Source: Lysinibacillus sp. G4S2
GTDB lineage: Bacteria > Bacillota > Bacilli > Bacillales_A > Planococcaceae
Length of the DNA: 64,000 nt
Assembly: GCF_030348505.1 (NCBI RefSeq)
Contig: NZ_JAUCFJ010000002.1
Span: 1,740,001 to 1,804,000, forward strand
Direction: 5' to 3'
A model generated the notes under the pieces. It did no database searches. It had not been told where the DNA came from and worked only from the letters and a program-made list of their open reading frames with translations. Positions 43,588-53,058 of this stretch are shown here, piece after piece. The stretch's first letter is position 1, and each line of letters opens with the position of its first letter. Position numbers and translations under genes: made by a program.

Positions 43588-44850
43588 ATGGAATCACAGA
43601 TTAAACGAAAAGGTTTTTCAAAAGATTTTAATCTTATGGTGATTGGGCAAATTATTTCAATTTTAGGATCTGCGCTTTTAAGGTTTGCCTTATCACTTTA
43701 TGTATTAGATATTACAGGACGTGCAGATCTTTTTGCAGTACTATTTGCGATATCGAGTATCCCATTTTTACTAGCACCACTTGGAGGAGCTATTGCTGAC
43801 AGGTTTAATCGTCGTAATTTAATGGTGATTTTCGATTTTACTAGTAGCATAATTGTTTTTATTTTCTTTGCAGTATTAGCAATTGGTAATAGTTCTATTT
43901 TGTTGATTGGTGTTGTGATGGTGCTACTTTCCCTCGTTAGTGCCATGTATGCACCTACAGTGATGGCCAGTATTCCAGTACTTGTAGAAGAGGGAAAGCT
44001 TGAGCAAGCAAATGGAATTGTCAATGGTATTCAAGCGTTATCCAATGTAGCAGCTCCTGTATTAGGGGGGATACTATATGGCATGATTGGCTTAAAAGTG
44101 CTTGTCATAGTAAGCGGTGTCTTCTTTTTCTTCTCTGCTATATTAGAGATGTTTATTCAAATACCATTTAAGCAACGAGAACAGAAAGGGCACATTATTC
44201 CAACGCTTGTAAACGATTTGAAAGAGGGCTTTAGTTATGCAGTTAAGCAATCTTTTATTTTCAAATGTATGGTTTTAGCAGCATTATTAAACTTATTATT
44301 AACACCCCTGTTTGTTGTGGGTGTACCGATTATCCTCCGTGTCACCTTGCATAGTAGTGATACATTATATGGAGTAGGGATGGGGTTAATCGATTTTGCT
44401 ACAATCTTAGGGGCTTTATCAATGGGGTATTTTGCGAAAAAAATGGGCATCAATAATTTGTATTTTTGGATTTTTATCACTGCTTTATTGATTGTCCCAA
44501 TGGCTTTATCGGTTACGCCTCTCATGCTTAAAATTGGCTATTATCCATCCTATACTTTATTTGTAGGTAGTGCACTGTTAATAGCTATGATTATGACGAT
44601 CATTTCCATTTACGTTATTACAGTTGTACAAAAAGAAACACCTAATGAAAACTTAGGGAAGGTCATGGCGATTATCATTGCCGTTTCTCAATGTATGGCA
44701 CCAATAGGGCAAATATTGTATGGGCTGTTATTCGAAGGTTTTAGTGTTAACATCTATGTTCCTATTTTAATAATTAGTGTTGTCATGGTTGTGATGGCAA
44801 TAGCAACAAAGAGGATTTTGCGATTTGAAGAGAGCGCAGTAGTAAAATGA
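43588..44850 (+). CDS. MFS transporter (EntS-like drug/siderophore exporter group)
   Basis: A 420-residue carrier with 12 predicted helices. The loop 2-3 signature is GGAIADRFNRRNLMVI. The pattern ISSIPFLLAPLGGAIADRFN and the C-terminal VQKETPNENLGKVMAII are typical of the MFS_3/EntS and macrolide-exporter group. AAAAGGAAGGGG precedes the ATG. A MarR-controlled exporter of toxic compounds is the simplest reading. The MITE-like element just upstream may have separated it from the marR transcript. Confidence 0.87.
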   Translation: MESQIKRKGFSKDFNLMVIGQIISILGSALLRFALSLYVLDITGRADLFAVLFAISSIPFLLAPLGGAIADRFNRRNLMVIFDFTSSIIVFIFFAVLAIGNSSILLIGVVMVLLSLVSAMYAPTVMASIPVLVEEGKLEQANGIVNGIQALSNVAAPVLGGILYGMIGLKVLVIVSGVFFFFSAILEMFIQIPFKQREQKGHIIPTLVNDLKEGFSYAVKQSFIFKCMVLAALLNLLLTPLFVVGVPIILRVTLHSSDTLYGVGMGLIDFATILGALSMGYFAKKMGINNLYFWIFITALLIVPMALSVTPLMLKIGYYPSYTLFVGSALLIAMIMTIISIYVITVVQKETPNENLGKVMAIIIAVSQCMAPIGQILYGLLFEGFSVNIYVPILIISVVMVVMAIATKRILRFEESAVVK

Positions 44851-44921
44851 TTTTAAAGAAGCCAATTGCTCAGTAAAATATTCACTTTTCAATTTTGGGT
44901 ACACGAAACAAAAAACAATTT

Positions 44922-44960
44922 TGCCTCGACATAATTACGTCCGGATTCCAGATTACTTTT
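44922..44960 (-). repeat. Dispersed element copy, reverse orientation
   Basis: On the minus strand: GGAATCCGGACGTAATTATG followed by TCGAGGCAAAATTG, like the tails at 15531 and 17810. The rest of 44851-45277 holds an open minus-strand frame with no family match or ribosome site, which I do not call a gene. Confidence 0.6.
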
Positions 44961-45277
44961 AAATATGGCGAAAACGAAATGGTCAAGGGAATCTTTGTGA
45001 AATCGTCTCTGAAAACGTTTGTTTGAATATTTTTCTGAATATTGTAATTTATTTCCTTGGTCGAATTGAAGAGCAGTTCTTGCGTAGAACCATTATTTAA
45101 AGGAACAAAAGGAAGAATGTAAAGAGTATCCATCTAAACCTGATAACTGAAAATATCATATGGAAGATGGTTATTTAATTTTCCTGAATGTACATTAACG
45201 GCAGTAAATCCATAGAAATGCAAGGCCGTTAACAGAGAAATAGGGTAAAGAAGATAGAGTGACTTGGTCAAACAAGA

Positions 45278-45316
45278 AAAAAGAGAAATCGATGCTGTTT
45301 CGATTTCTCTTTTTCT
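45278..45316. terminator. Terminator between the MFS and cotA-like genes
   Basis: AAAAAGAGAAATCGA pairs with TCGATTTCTCTTTTT, with T-runs on both strands. Confidence 0.88.
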
Positions 45317-45357
45317 TTAATATCAACTAGTTATGTCCCTGCATCATAAATGTAACG

Positions 45358-47457
45358 CTAGAACCATCTTCTTGGGCGCCTACTAGCGATTCTTTCTCGA
45401 GGTTGAAACTCAGCGGACGGGAAAATTGGTTGTGGAATATTTCGTATATTAGTAACTTCATGAACAATTTTATGCTCCGTGTCGTCTTTTATATCAAGTA
45501 CATGAGAAGGTTCTACTTTTTCTTCAGATGCAAGAGCGATGTTTGGAGTATTGATTAAGAGTGGTGTAGTTTGCGGATTATGTTCCACCTTGTCTTCTAA
45601 ATCAGATGTTTGTAAAGAAACATAAGAGGATTCTATTTGTTCTTCAGTTGAGCGGGTAATGTTTTGAGTAATATTCAAGAGAGGTGTAGTTTGCTCAATA
45701 TTTTCTATCTCGTCTTCTAAATCAAATATTTGCAATGAAATAGGAGAAGATTCTACTTTATCTTCAGTTGAGCGAGTGATGTTTTGAGTGTTGTTCAAGA
45801 GAGGTATCGTTTGTTGATTATTGCTCGTAACAGTAATAGTGGCATGATTCTGGGCTGGTGAATGCTCTTTTTCATTATGAATTTCGGCATGTGGCTGTTG
45901 CACAGGGTGAACGTCCTTCATGACGAGTATTGGTCGCATCATGTCGTGATCTTCATGTTCGAGGAAATGACAATGCCACATATAATGACCGACATGATCT
46001 TTCCAGTGCATAATAATTTTAGTAACTTTTCCTGCTTCTGCTTTAACAGTATCCTTCCAACCTTGCTCATAGTCATGCGGTTCTTCTGGGGGACCTGTAA
46101 ATTCTAGCCTTCCTTCATTTTGATATAGTTCCATATTGAAAGGGCGTCGTTCTAGTATTTTAAATTGAATTAAATGTAGATGAATAGGGTGAACAAACTG
46201 TGTGGCATTAATAAAATTCCATATCTCTACACTATCAAGTGCAGGTTTTTCAGTAGCAGGGTCATGGTACATTCGATTATTTAATAATAACATTGGTCGA
46301 CCAAAATCATCTGTCGTAGCAGTTAAAGGTAGATGTCTCTCAATATGAGCATCGTGTGGATGTAAATCCATTGAAACAGCGAGTCGTTCTGGGATTTCAC
46401 TAGTATCCTCGCATTCTAGTGGAAGAATAACTTTATACTGCATAATGACTCTTGTATGTTCATCAATAAAATCTTCATCAGAATTCATTAATGTTATTTC
46501 CTGACCTTCACATTTTGAAAAATCGATAATGACATCTGTTCGTTCAGCAGGTAATAACTTAACAAGTTGAATTTCTCGAGGAGCTGTTAAAAAGCCACCA
46601 TCTGTACCAATTTGAATAAGAGGATCCCCATTTGAAAGGCTAATGACATAGCCCCTTCTATTGGAGCCGTTTAAAAAACGAAATCTATATTTACGAGGTT
46701 CGACATTTAAATATGGCCAGACTTTTCCATTCACGACGATGGTGTCGCCGACAAATCCAGGTGTAATGGACGGATGTACAGGAACGGGGAATGGTGGCTC
46801 ATCAGGATAGAAAAGCGAGCCGTCTTCATTAAAAGATTTATCTTGTATTAATATTGGATACTCGTAGTCACCGCATGGTAGGTTATAACGTTCCTCTAGT
46901 GAGTCTCGAAGTAAATAAAACCCTGCTAATCCCGCATAAACATTTAGGCGAGTTAATGCCATTGCATGGTCATGGTACCACAGTGTTGTGCCGGGTTGGT
47001 GATTTGTGTATTCATGTGTTTCTTTATTAAATTTTGGCCCAGTATGCGTATAATCTCTTGTGTACCATGCGTCTGGATGACCATCACTTTCCCAATCTAC
47101 ATTTGCGCCATGTAAATGTGTAACAGTTCTTACCTCTTGAGAATCGTTGGCAGCATGAAGGGAAAAATCAACTGGTAAGAAATGCTTTAAGGGCAAATAA
47201 TTTTTATATTTAACATAAGTGGTTTTGTCTTTTATAGCTTCAATAGTTGGTCCTGGATAAAGCCCGTTATAGCCCCAAATGATTGATTTTGGGAAATATT
47301 TATGAAAACAATGCTCTGCTTCGATCATTTGTAGTTCATAATAATCAATTTTCTGTTGGCCTCTATAGTGTTTCGGTTTAGCAGTAATTGGTTTTGGCAG
47401 CTCATCCACAAATTTTGGAATCGTTGCTGGATCAGTAGGATTAATTTTCTTACTCAA
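45358..47457 (-). CDS. CotA-like multicopper oxidase with a long repeat-bearing tail
   Basis: A 699-residue laccase/bilirubin-oxidase-type enzyme related to the spore-coat protein CotA, which oxidises phenols at a mononuclear copper and reduces oxygen at a trinuclear cluster. All four copper motifs are there: HLHGANVDW (residues 114-122), WYHDHAM (160-166), HPIHLHLIQFKIL, and HYMWHCHFLEHEDHDMM (about 490-507). The catalytic part ends near residue 517, equal to the 513 residues of B. subtilis CotA. About 180 extra residues follow, with three 40-residue repeats starting QQTIPLL, QTTPLLN and QTTPLLI, and a basic end RRPRRWF. It has no signal peptide, as expected for a coat protein. Confidence 0.9.
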   Translation of the reverse strand: MSKKINPTDPATIPKFVDELPKPITAKPKHYRGQQKIDYYELQMIEAEHCFHKYFPKSIIWGYNGLYPGPTIEAIKDKTTYVKYKNYLPLKHFLPVDFSLHAANDSQEVRTVTHLHGANVDWESDGHPDAWYTRDYTHTGPKFNKETHEYTNHQPGTTLWYHDHAMALTRLNVYAGLAGFYLLRDSLEERYNLPCGDYEYPILIQDKSFNEDGSLFYPDEPPFPVPVHPSITPGFVGDTIVVNGKVWPYLNVEPRKYRFRFLNGSNRRGYVISLSNGDPLIQIGTDGGFLTAPREIQLVKLLPAERTDVIIDFSKCEGQEITLMNSDEDFIDEHTRVIMQYKVILPLECEDTSEIPERLAVSMDLHPHDAHIERHLPLTATTDDFGRPMLLLNNRMYHDPATEKPALDSVEIWNFINATQFVHPIHLHLIQFKILERRPFNMELYQNEGRLEFTGPPEEPHDYEQGWKDTVKAEAGKVTKIIMHWKDHVGHYMWHCHFLEHEDHDMMRPILVMKDVHPVQQPHAEIHNEKEHSPAQNHATITVTSNNQQTIPLLNNTQNITRSTEDKVESSPISLQIFDLEDEIENIEQTTPLLNITQNITRSTEEQIESSYVSLQTSDLEDKVEHNPQTTPLLINTPNIALASEEKVEPSHVLDIKDDTEHKIVHEVTNIRNIPQPIFPSAEFQPRERIASRRPRRWF

Positions 47458-47799
47458 TACATCACGTCCCTTTTCCGATACTTTAAATCGCTAATCACTT
47501 CATGATATGGGTGAAAACAATAGGCAATGGGGACAATAATGGAGGGAACTGTGCTAATATATATATATATAAATATTGACATTTCGCGAGACTGATTAGA
47601 AAAATTCTTTGAAGATGATGTGTAGGAATTTACTATTCAAAGTATGTGAGCATGGACGTTTGTGTCAATGACCAGAAAAATTATCACGACAAGAATTTAT
47701 TTGAGCAAGCAGATTAGTGCTTGTATCGCGCTAAAAATGGTGGGCGTTCAAACTATGTAATTTGTGAACTTTCATAAGTTCTTTAATGGCATAATTGAT

Positions 47800-47831
47800 T
47801 TCCTATTTGCACTGGTGAATAGGAATTTTTT
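47800..47831 (+). terminator. Terminator with no intact gene in front
   Basis: TTCCTATT (47800-47807) with AATAGGAA (47818-47825), then six T. No plus-strand gene is recognisable in the preceding 340 bp. The rest of 47458-47978 shows AT repeats and a TATAAT at about 47937 that could serve the ypmB unit. Confidence 0.75.
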
Positions 47832-47978
47832 CTTTGAAAGGGTTGTTATTTTTTCTGACTAATCCGACGATTCGAAAACGTTGTTTTATCAACGCATAAT
47901 ATATAAAAATAAGAAACACGACAGCACAAAATTGTTGTATAATGTTGTGGTATGAGGAAAGAAAGCAGGTTGACAAAA

Positions 47979-48080
47979 ATGGAAAGCAAAATGAATGTAT
48001 ACACAGTTATTAACATGCAAAAGCATCAAGCATTCGTGTTGAAGAATAAGCTAGATGTGAAACATAAGGTGAATATATGA
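47979..48080 (+). CDS. Small ORF coupled to ypmB (33 aa)
   Basis: A 33-codon frame starting MESKMNVYTVINMQ whose TGA overlaps the ypmB start as ATGA. In B. subtilis the small gene ypmA sits at this place and also starts MESK, but the rest does not match well. The ribosome site is weak (GCAGGT). The overlap argues for a real coupled leader or a diverged ypmA. Confidence 0.45.
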   Translation: MESKMNVYTVINMQKHQAFVLKNKLDVKHKVNI

Positions 48081-48559
48081 AAAACTGGTTGATTTTCATT
48101 TCTGTCTTTATGGTTTCGTTGTCACTTGTCATTAGTATTTTAGTACTCTGGAAAGCCGAGGCTCCATTCCGTTCAATTGAAGAGCAGGCTGAACAGTTGG
48201 CAGTCGATGCCAAAGCCCTCGCAATTGTCTCGGAGTCCTACACATATAATGGCAAACATTCGTATGTTACTGTGTTCGGGGTAGATGAATATGGTGATAA
48301 AAAGGCTGTCTTTGTTCCGACGAATCTAGAAGCTGATTCAATTAAGGAAGTATTTTTGAAAGATGGTATTACGGAAAAAGAAGCATTATCGGTTTTTAAA
48401 AAAGAAGGAAATGTACAAAAGGTCCTCAATGTAAAATTAGGCTATGAAGAGCCAGGTGCTGTTTGGGAAATTACTTACCTAAACGATCACGATAAGCTCA
48501 ACTATGTCTATATTATGTTTAAGGACGGCGACTGGTGGACGCGCATTACGAATTTATAA
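48077..48559 (+). CDS. ypmB: YpmB-like membrane-anchored protein (DUF5590)
   Basis: A 160-residue protein with one N-terminal membrane anchor (residues 4-26) and an extracytoplasmic domain with the family marks KAPFRSIEEQAEQLA-like start and a WEITYLND segment. It lies just before aspB, as in B. subtilis (ypmA-ypmB-aspB-asnS). Function unknown. Translation probably depends on the small upstream frame through the ATGA overlap. Confidence 0.87.
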   Translation: MKNWLIFISVFMVSLSLVISILVLWKAEAPFRSIEEQAEQLAVDAKALAIVSESYTYNGKHSYVTVFGVDEYGDKKAVFVPTNLEADSIKEVFLKDGITEKEALSVFKKEGNVQKVLNVKLGYEEPGAVWEITYLNDHDKLNYVYIMFKDGDWWTRITNL

Positions 48560-48575
48560 GAGGAGTAGATCCCGT

Positions 48576-49769
48576 ATGAAAAATTTATTAGCAAACCGTG
48601 TAAAAACTTTAACACCATCTTCAACTTTAGCAATTACAGCGAAAGCAAAAGAGTTAAAAGATCAAGGTATTGATGTAATTGGTCTAGGCGCTGGTGAGCC
48701 AGACTTCAACACTCCACAAAATATTTTAAATGCTGCCATTGACTCGATGGAAAAAGGTTTAACAAAATATACACCTGCTGGCGGTCTTCCTGTACTGAAG
48801 AACGCTATTATCGATAAACTACAACGCGACAACAACCTTACATATAAGCCGAATGAAGTTATTGTAGGTGTTGGAGCAAAACATATTCTTTACACTTTAT
48901 TCCAAGTTATTTTAAACGAGGGCGATGAAGTTATTATTCCGATTCCTTATTGGGTATCTTATCCAGAACAAGTGAAATTAGCGGGCGGTGTACCTGTTTA
49001 TGTTGAAGGCACACGTGAGCAAAACTATAAAATTACTGCAGACCAATTAAGAGCTGCTGTGACAGATAAAACAAAAGCAGTTATTATTAACTCTCCTAGC
49101 AACCCATCAGGTATGATTTATTCTCGTGAGGAGCTAGCTGAATTAGCTGCTGTTGCAGAAGAAAAAGATATTTTAATCGTGTCAGATGAAATTTATGAGA
49201 AGCTTGTATACAATGGTATTGAGCATTTTTCAATTGCACAGCTATCTGATGCAGTGAAAGCACGTACAATCGTTGTAAATGGTGTTGCAAAATCTCACTC
49301 TATGACAGGCTGGCGTATCGGGTATGCTGCAGGCGATGCAGACATTATTAAACCAATGACTGACCTTGCATCTCACTCTACATCAAACGCAACAACAACT
49401 GCACAATATGCAACAGTGGAAGCGTATAACGGACCACAAGACGCTGTAGAAGAAATGCGTCAAGCTTTCGAATCTCGTCTTGAAAAAATCTATCCACAGC
49501 TTAGTGCAATTCCTGGCTTCAACGTATTAAAACCTCAGGGGGCATTCTACTTATTACCAGATGTAGCAGAAGCTATGGCTCATACTGGCTATGATTCAGT
49601 AGATGCATTCGCTGCAGATATTTTAACAGAAGCAAACGTAGCAGTGATTCCAGGCTCTGGCTTTGGTGCACCAACTACAATGCGATTATCTTATGCTACA
49701 TCTTTAGACTTATTAGAAGAGGCAGTCCGTCGAATTGATACATTTGTTAAATCAAAATGGCAAGACTAA
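48576..49769 (+). CDS. aspB: Aspartate aminotransferase (class I, PLP)
   Basis: A 397-residue aminotransferase converting oxaloacetate and glutamate to aspartate and 2-oxoglutarate. The PLP-binding lysine lies in [15 protein letters not shown]. Other fold-type I marks are [12 protein letters not shown] and [11 protein letters not shown]. Start at ATG 48576 with AGAGGAG upstream; the frame extends further but overlaps ypmB. It feeds aspartate to asnS and dap/purine pathways; gene order ypmB-aspB-asnS is conserved in Bacillales. Confidence 0.95.
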   Translation: MKNLLANRVKTLTPSSTLAITAKAKELKDQGIDVIGLGAGEPDFNTPQNILNAAIDSMEKGLTKYTPAGGLPVLKNAIIDKLQRDNNLTYKPNEVIVGVGAKHILYTLFQVILNEGDEVIIPIPYWVSYPEQVKLAGGVPVYVEGTREQNYKITADQLRAAVTDKTKAVIINSPSNPSGMIYSREELAELAAVAEEKDILIVSDEIYEKLVYNGIEHFSIAQLSDAVKARTIVVNGVAKSHSMTGWRIGYAAGDADIIKPMTDLASHSTSNATTTAQYATVEAYNGPQDAVEEMRQAFESRLEKIYPQLSAIPGFNVLKPQGAFYLLPDVAEAMAHTGYDSVDAFAADILTEANVAVIPGSGFGAPTTMRLSYATSLDLLEEAVRRIDTFVKSKWQD

Positions 49770-49797
49770 TCCTTTTAACCAACTTTGGAGGATTTCT

Positions 49798-51093
49798 ATG
49801 AAAAAAATTATGATTCAAGATATGCCAAAACATATCGGTGAAACAGTCAAGCTAGGCGCTTGGTTAGCAAACAAACGATCAAGTGGGAAAATTGCCTTTT
49901 TACAATTACGTGATGGTTCTGGCTTTGTTCAGGGCGTTGTTGTGAAAGAAGAAGTAGGCGAAGAAATTTTTGCTATTGCAAAAGGTATGACCCAAGAAAC
50001 TTCAATGTACATTACGGGAGAGGTTAAAGCCGATGAGCGTTCAAGCTTTGGCTGTGAGCTAGCTGTAACTGGTATTGAAGTATTACATGCTGCTACAGAT
50101 TTTCCGATTACACCAAAAGAACATGGGCCAGAGTTTTTAATGGATAACCGTCACTTATGGCTACGTTCTCGCAAGCAACATGCAATTATGAAAATCCGTA
50201 ACGAAATTATTCGTGCAACTTACGAGTTTTTCAACGATAATGGCTTTACAAAAATGGACCCACCAATTTTAACAGGTTCAGCTCCTGAAGGTACTTCTGA
50301 GCTATTCCATACAAAATATTTTGATGAAGATGCATACCTTTCTCAATCTGGTCAGCTTTATATGGAAGCGGCTGCGATGGCATTAGGTAAAGTATTCTCA
50401 TTCGGTCCGACGTTCCGTGCTGAAAAATCTAAAACACGCCGTCACTTAATCGAGTTTTGGATGATTGAGCCAGAAATGGCATTTGTAGAATTTGAAGAAA
50501 ACCTAGAAGTGCAAGAACAATATGTAGCGCACATCGTACAATCAGTTCTGACAAACTGCAAATTAGAATTAGAGCGACTTGGTCGTGATACATCAAAACT
50601 TGAAAATATCAAAGCGCCATTCCCTCGTATTTCTTACGACGATGCCATTAAATTATTACATGAACAAGGGTTTGACGATATTGAATGGGGCGATGATTTC
50701 GGTGCACCACATGAAACAGCAATTGCCAATTCATTTGACAAACCTGTCTTCATCACTTGCTACCCAGTAGGCATTAAGCCATTCTACATGCAACCGCATC
50801 CTGATCGCGATGATGTAGTATTATGTGCAGATTTAATTGCACCAGAAGGTTATGGTGAAATAATTGGTGGTTCTGAGCGTATCCATGACTATGATTTATT
50901 AAAATCTCGTCTTGAAGAACATCATTTATCTTTAGATGCTTATGCATGGTATTTAGAACTACGTAAACAAGGATCTGTACCACATTCAGGCTTCGGTCTA
51001 GGATTGGAACGTACAGTGGCATGGATTTCTGGCACTGAGCATATCCGTGAAACAATCCCATTCCCACGTTTACTTAATCGCTTATATCCATAA
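49798..51093 (+). CDS. asnS: Asparagine--tRNA ligase
   Basis: A 431-residue class IIb aminoacyl-tRNA synthetase. An N-terminal OB-fold anticodon-binding domain spans residues 1-110 ([21 protein letters not shown]). The catalytic core has motif 2 as [19 protein letters not shown] and motif 3 as [21 protein letters not shown] precedes the ATG. The sequence follows aspB by 28 bases. Presence of AsnRS implies direct Asn-tRNA charging. No T-box leader is seen before it. Confidence 0.96.
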   Translation: MKKIMIQDMPKHIGETVKLGAWLANKRSSGKIAFLQLRDGSGFVQGVVVKEEVGEEIFAIAKGMTQETSMYITGEVKADERSSFGCELAVTGIEVLHAATDFPITPKEHGPEFLMDNRHLWLRSRKQHAIMKIRNEIIRATYEFFNDNGFTKMDPPILTGSAPEGTSELFHTKYFDEDAYLSQSGQLYMEAAAMALGKVFSFGPTFRAEKSKTRRHLIEFWMIEPEMAFVEFEENLEVQEQYVAHIVQSVLTNCKLELERLGRDTSKLENIKAPFPRISYDDAIKLLHEQGFDDIEWGDDFGAPHETAIANSFDKPVFITCYPVGIKPFYMQPHPDRDDVVLCADLIAPEGYGEIIGGSERIHDYDLLKSRLEEHHLSLDAYAWYLELRKQGSVPHSGFGLGLERTVAWISGTEHIRETIPFPRLLNRLYP

Positions 51094-51112
51094 GCAACAA
51101 CTAGTTTGGTCT

Positions 51113-51156
51113 TATCTTCATTCAGCAAATGAAGATAAAACCTGGTCGAAATTGAT
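51113..51156. repeat. Hairpin-plus-tail element after asnS
   Basis: TATCTTCATT (51113-51122) pairs with AATGAAGATA (51128-51137). The tail AAACCTGGTCGAAATTGATT is a shortened form of the tail at 15531. Confidence 0.65.
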
Positions 51157-51161
51157 TAAAT

Positions 51162-51197
51162 TAAAAAGTCGCGTAGTGATATGTCTACGCGGCTTTT
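51162..51197 (+). terminator. Terminator or attenuator between asnS and dnaD
   Basis: AAAAGTCGCGTAG pairs with CTACGCGGCTTTT around an 8-base loop and ends in T residues. Confidence 0.85.
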
Positions 51198-51230
51198 CTA
51201 CTTACGATGGAAAAAGGAGTCAAGTATACT

Positions 51231-51959
51231 ATGAACACAAACAATAATCGACTCCGTACATGGACTGAGCAGAGAATGATCCAAATTCCTCAGCTTTTTT
51301 TTCAGTTTTATAAGGAGTTAAATATTGAGGATGAAGAGGCGCTGATTGTCATACATTTACTTGCGTTCCATATGGAGGGTAATGATTTTCCGACACCTAA
51401 TGATCTGAAAAATCGTCTCACAATGTCTGACAATGACATTACTTCACGTCTACAGCGCTTAATGCAAAAAGGCTTCCTTGAAATTACAAGCGATGTCGAT
51501 GCAAGTGGCAAGCTATATGAAAAATATTCGGTATACCCACTTTGGGAGCGTATTATGCAGATTATTGAAATGAAGGAGCACCAAAAATCAGCAGCATCAC
51601 TTCGACAAGAAGAAGGTGAAGTATTCCGGATATTTGAAGAGGAAATGGGGCGTCTTTTATCTCCTTTAGAGCTAGAAAAAATCGGTTCTTGGTTAGATGA
51701 GGATAAGCACAGCCCAGCGCTTATTAAGGAGGCGCTGAAGGAGGCTGTGTTTGCTGGCAAGGTGAGTATTCGTTATATTGATCGAATATTGCTTGAATGG
51801 AAAAAGAAAAATATTACGACACCGCAGGCTGCACAAAAACAAAGTGAGCAGTTCCGTGAAAAACAAACTTTTAATAGACCGCCAGTCCGTACAATGCAAC
51901 AAGAAATGCAGTCGACAAATAAAGTACCATTTTATAATTGGTTAGAAGAAAGAGAATAG
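51231..51959 (+). CDS. dnaD: DNA replication protein DnaD
   Basis: A 242-residue primosome protein that helps load the replicative helicase at oriC and at restart sites. An N-terminal winged helix (DLKNRLTMSDNDITSRLQRLMQKGFL) is followed by the DnaD/DnaB-like domain with the YxxxIxxxW motif (YIDRILLEW). AAAAAGGAG precedes the ATG at 51231. It is 12 bases before nth, as in B. subtilis. Confidence 0.94.
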   Translation: MNTNNNRLRTWTEQRMIQIPQLFFQFYKELNIEDEEALIVIHLLAFHMEGNDFPTPNDLKNRLTMSDNDITSRLQRLMQKGFLEITSDVDASGKLYEKYSVYPLWERIMQIIEMKEHQKSAASLRQEEGEVFRIFEEEMGRLLSPLELEKIGSWLDEDKHSPALIKEALKEAVFAGKVSIRYIDRILLEWKKKNITTPQAAQKQSEQFREKQTFNRPPVRTMQQEMQSTNKVPFYNWLEERE

Positions 51960-51971
51960 GGGGCTTCCGTT

Positions 51972-52634
51972 ATGTTAACAAAAAAACAATGGGAGCATTG
52001 TCTAGCGGAAATGGATCGTATGTTTCCTGATGCACATTGTGAGCTAGTGCATGACAATCCGTTTGAGCTAACTATTGCCACGTTATTATCGGCGCAGTGC
52101 ACGGATGTACTTGTAAACAAGGTAACGAAAACATTGTTTCAAAAGTATAAAAAGCCAGAAGATTATTTAGCTGTATCATTAGATGAGCTACAACAGGACA
52201 TTCGCTCCATCGGCCTTTATCGAAATAAAGCGAAGAATATTCAAGCGTTATGTCAAAGACTGTTGGAGGAATACAACGGCGAAATACCAGTAAGCCGAGA
52301 AGCGTTAGTCACTTTGCCTGGTGTTGGTCGTAAAACGGCTAATGTTGTGTTGTCTGTAGCTTTTGATATTCCTGCTCTTGCAGTGGACACGCATGTAGAG
52401 CGTGTGTCTAAACGATTAGGGCTATGTCGCTGGAAGGATTCAGTGCTAGAGGTCGAAGAAACAATTATGAAAAAAACTCCGATGGACAAGTGGTCGAAAA
52501 CCCATCATCAGCTAATTTTCTTCGGCCGTTACCATTGTAAGGCTCAAAATCCTGGCTGTCACACATGCCCTTTATTTGATGATTGTAGAGAAGGGCAAAA
52601 GCGTTTGAAAAAAGGGCTGGTGAAAGAAACGTGA
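51972..52634 (+). CDS. nth: Endonuclease III
   Basis: A 220-residue DNA glycosylase/AP lyase for oxidised pyrimidines. The helix-hairpin-helix with catalytic Lys is LPGVGRKTANVV, the catalytic Asp is in VDTHVERVSKRL, and the 4Fe-4S ligands are in CKAQNPGCHTCPLFDDC (C-x6-C-x2-C-x5-C). Its TGA overlaps the GTG of ypoC (GTGA), so the two are coupled. Confidence 0.96.
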   Translation: MLTKKQWEHCLAEMDRMFPDAHCELVHDNPFELTIATLLSAQCTDVLVNKVTKTLFQKYKKPEDYLAVSLDELQQDIRSIGLYRNKAKNIQALCQRLLEEYNGEIPVSREALVTLPGVGRKTANVVLSVAFDIPALAVDTHVERVSKRLGLCRWKDSVLEVEETIMKKTPMDKWSKTHHQLIFFGRYHCKAQNPGCHTCPLFDDCREGQKRLKKGLVKET

Positions 52635-52945
52635 ATGTAGAGGTAATCACAAAGGAAAAAATGGATGCTTGGTATGAAGAGTGGACAGTACTTGAAGCAA
52701 AAATCCATTCTGCTCATGATGCAAGAAACGGTAAAGCAAAGAGCTTAATGGAAGAGGCCATCTTATTGTTTGAGCGTTTAGTGCAAGAAGCGGGTGAGGA
52801 GATATTACCCATTAATGGTGTTGAACGATTGGCCTTTATTAAAGCAAAACCTGGCCAATATGCTTGTTATCGTCAGCTGGATGAATTATTTAAGGAAACA
52901 AAAAAACGAGCAGCACGACTACGTTTGCAGGCAGCAAAAAGCTAA
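52631..52945 (+). CDS. ypoC: YpoC-like protein
   Basis: A 104-residue, mainly helical cytoplasmic protein at the ypoC position between nth and ponA. It has the family's W-x-x-W/L start (MDAWYEEWTVLEAKI) and the end FIKAKPGQYACYRQLDELFK. GTG start within the nth stop. Function unknown. Confidence 0.85.
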   Translation: MNVEVITKEKMDAWYEEWTVLEAKIHSAHDARNGKAKSLMEEAILLFERLVQEAGEEILPINGVERLAFIKAKPGQYACYRQLDELFKETKKRAARLRLQAAKS

Positions 52946-52947
52946 GA

Positions 52948-53012
52948 TAGACGGATAAATAGCTGAAGCGACGGATAGAAGTGCTCATTCGTTAGATAGA
53001 TTCAGCAAACTG
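52948..53012. repeat. Decayed family 1 repeats (21-bp period)
   Basis: GATAGACGGATAAATAGCTG, AGCGACGGATAGAAGTGC and GATAGATTCAGC are spaced by 20-22 bp and resemble units of the array at 5440. It is a short remnant after ypoC. Confidence 0.5.
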
Positions 53013-53020
53013 AAGAGATA

Positions 53021-53058
53021 AAAAAGCAGAGTAGCAATCACGCTACTCTGCTTTTTTT
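53021..53058. terminator. Bidirectional terminator between ypoC and ponA
   Basis: AAAAAGCAGAGTAG (53021-53034) pairs with CTACTCTGCTTTTT (53044-53057), with T-rich ends on both strands. It overlaps the last bases of ponA. Confidence 0.9.

Noticed and set aside
44882..45133. An 83-codon minus-strand frame
   Set aside because: Part of it is the dispersed element copy at 44922; no ribosome site or family resemblance.
47560..47580. Run of TA dinucleotides as a regulatory signal
   Set aside because: A simple-sequence tract in AT-rich DNA; no structure or conserved motif beside it that would support a function.
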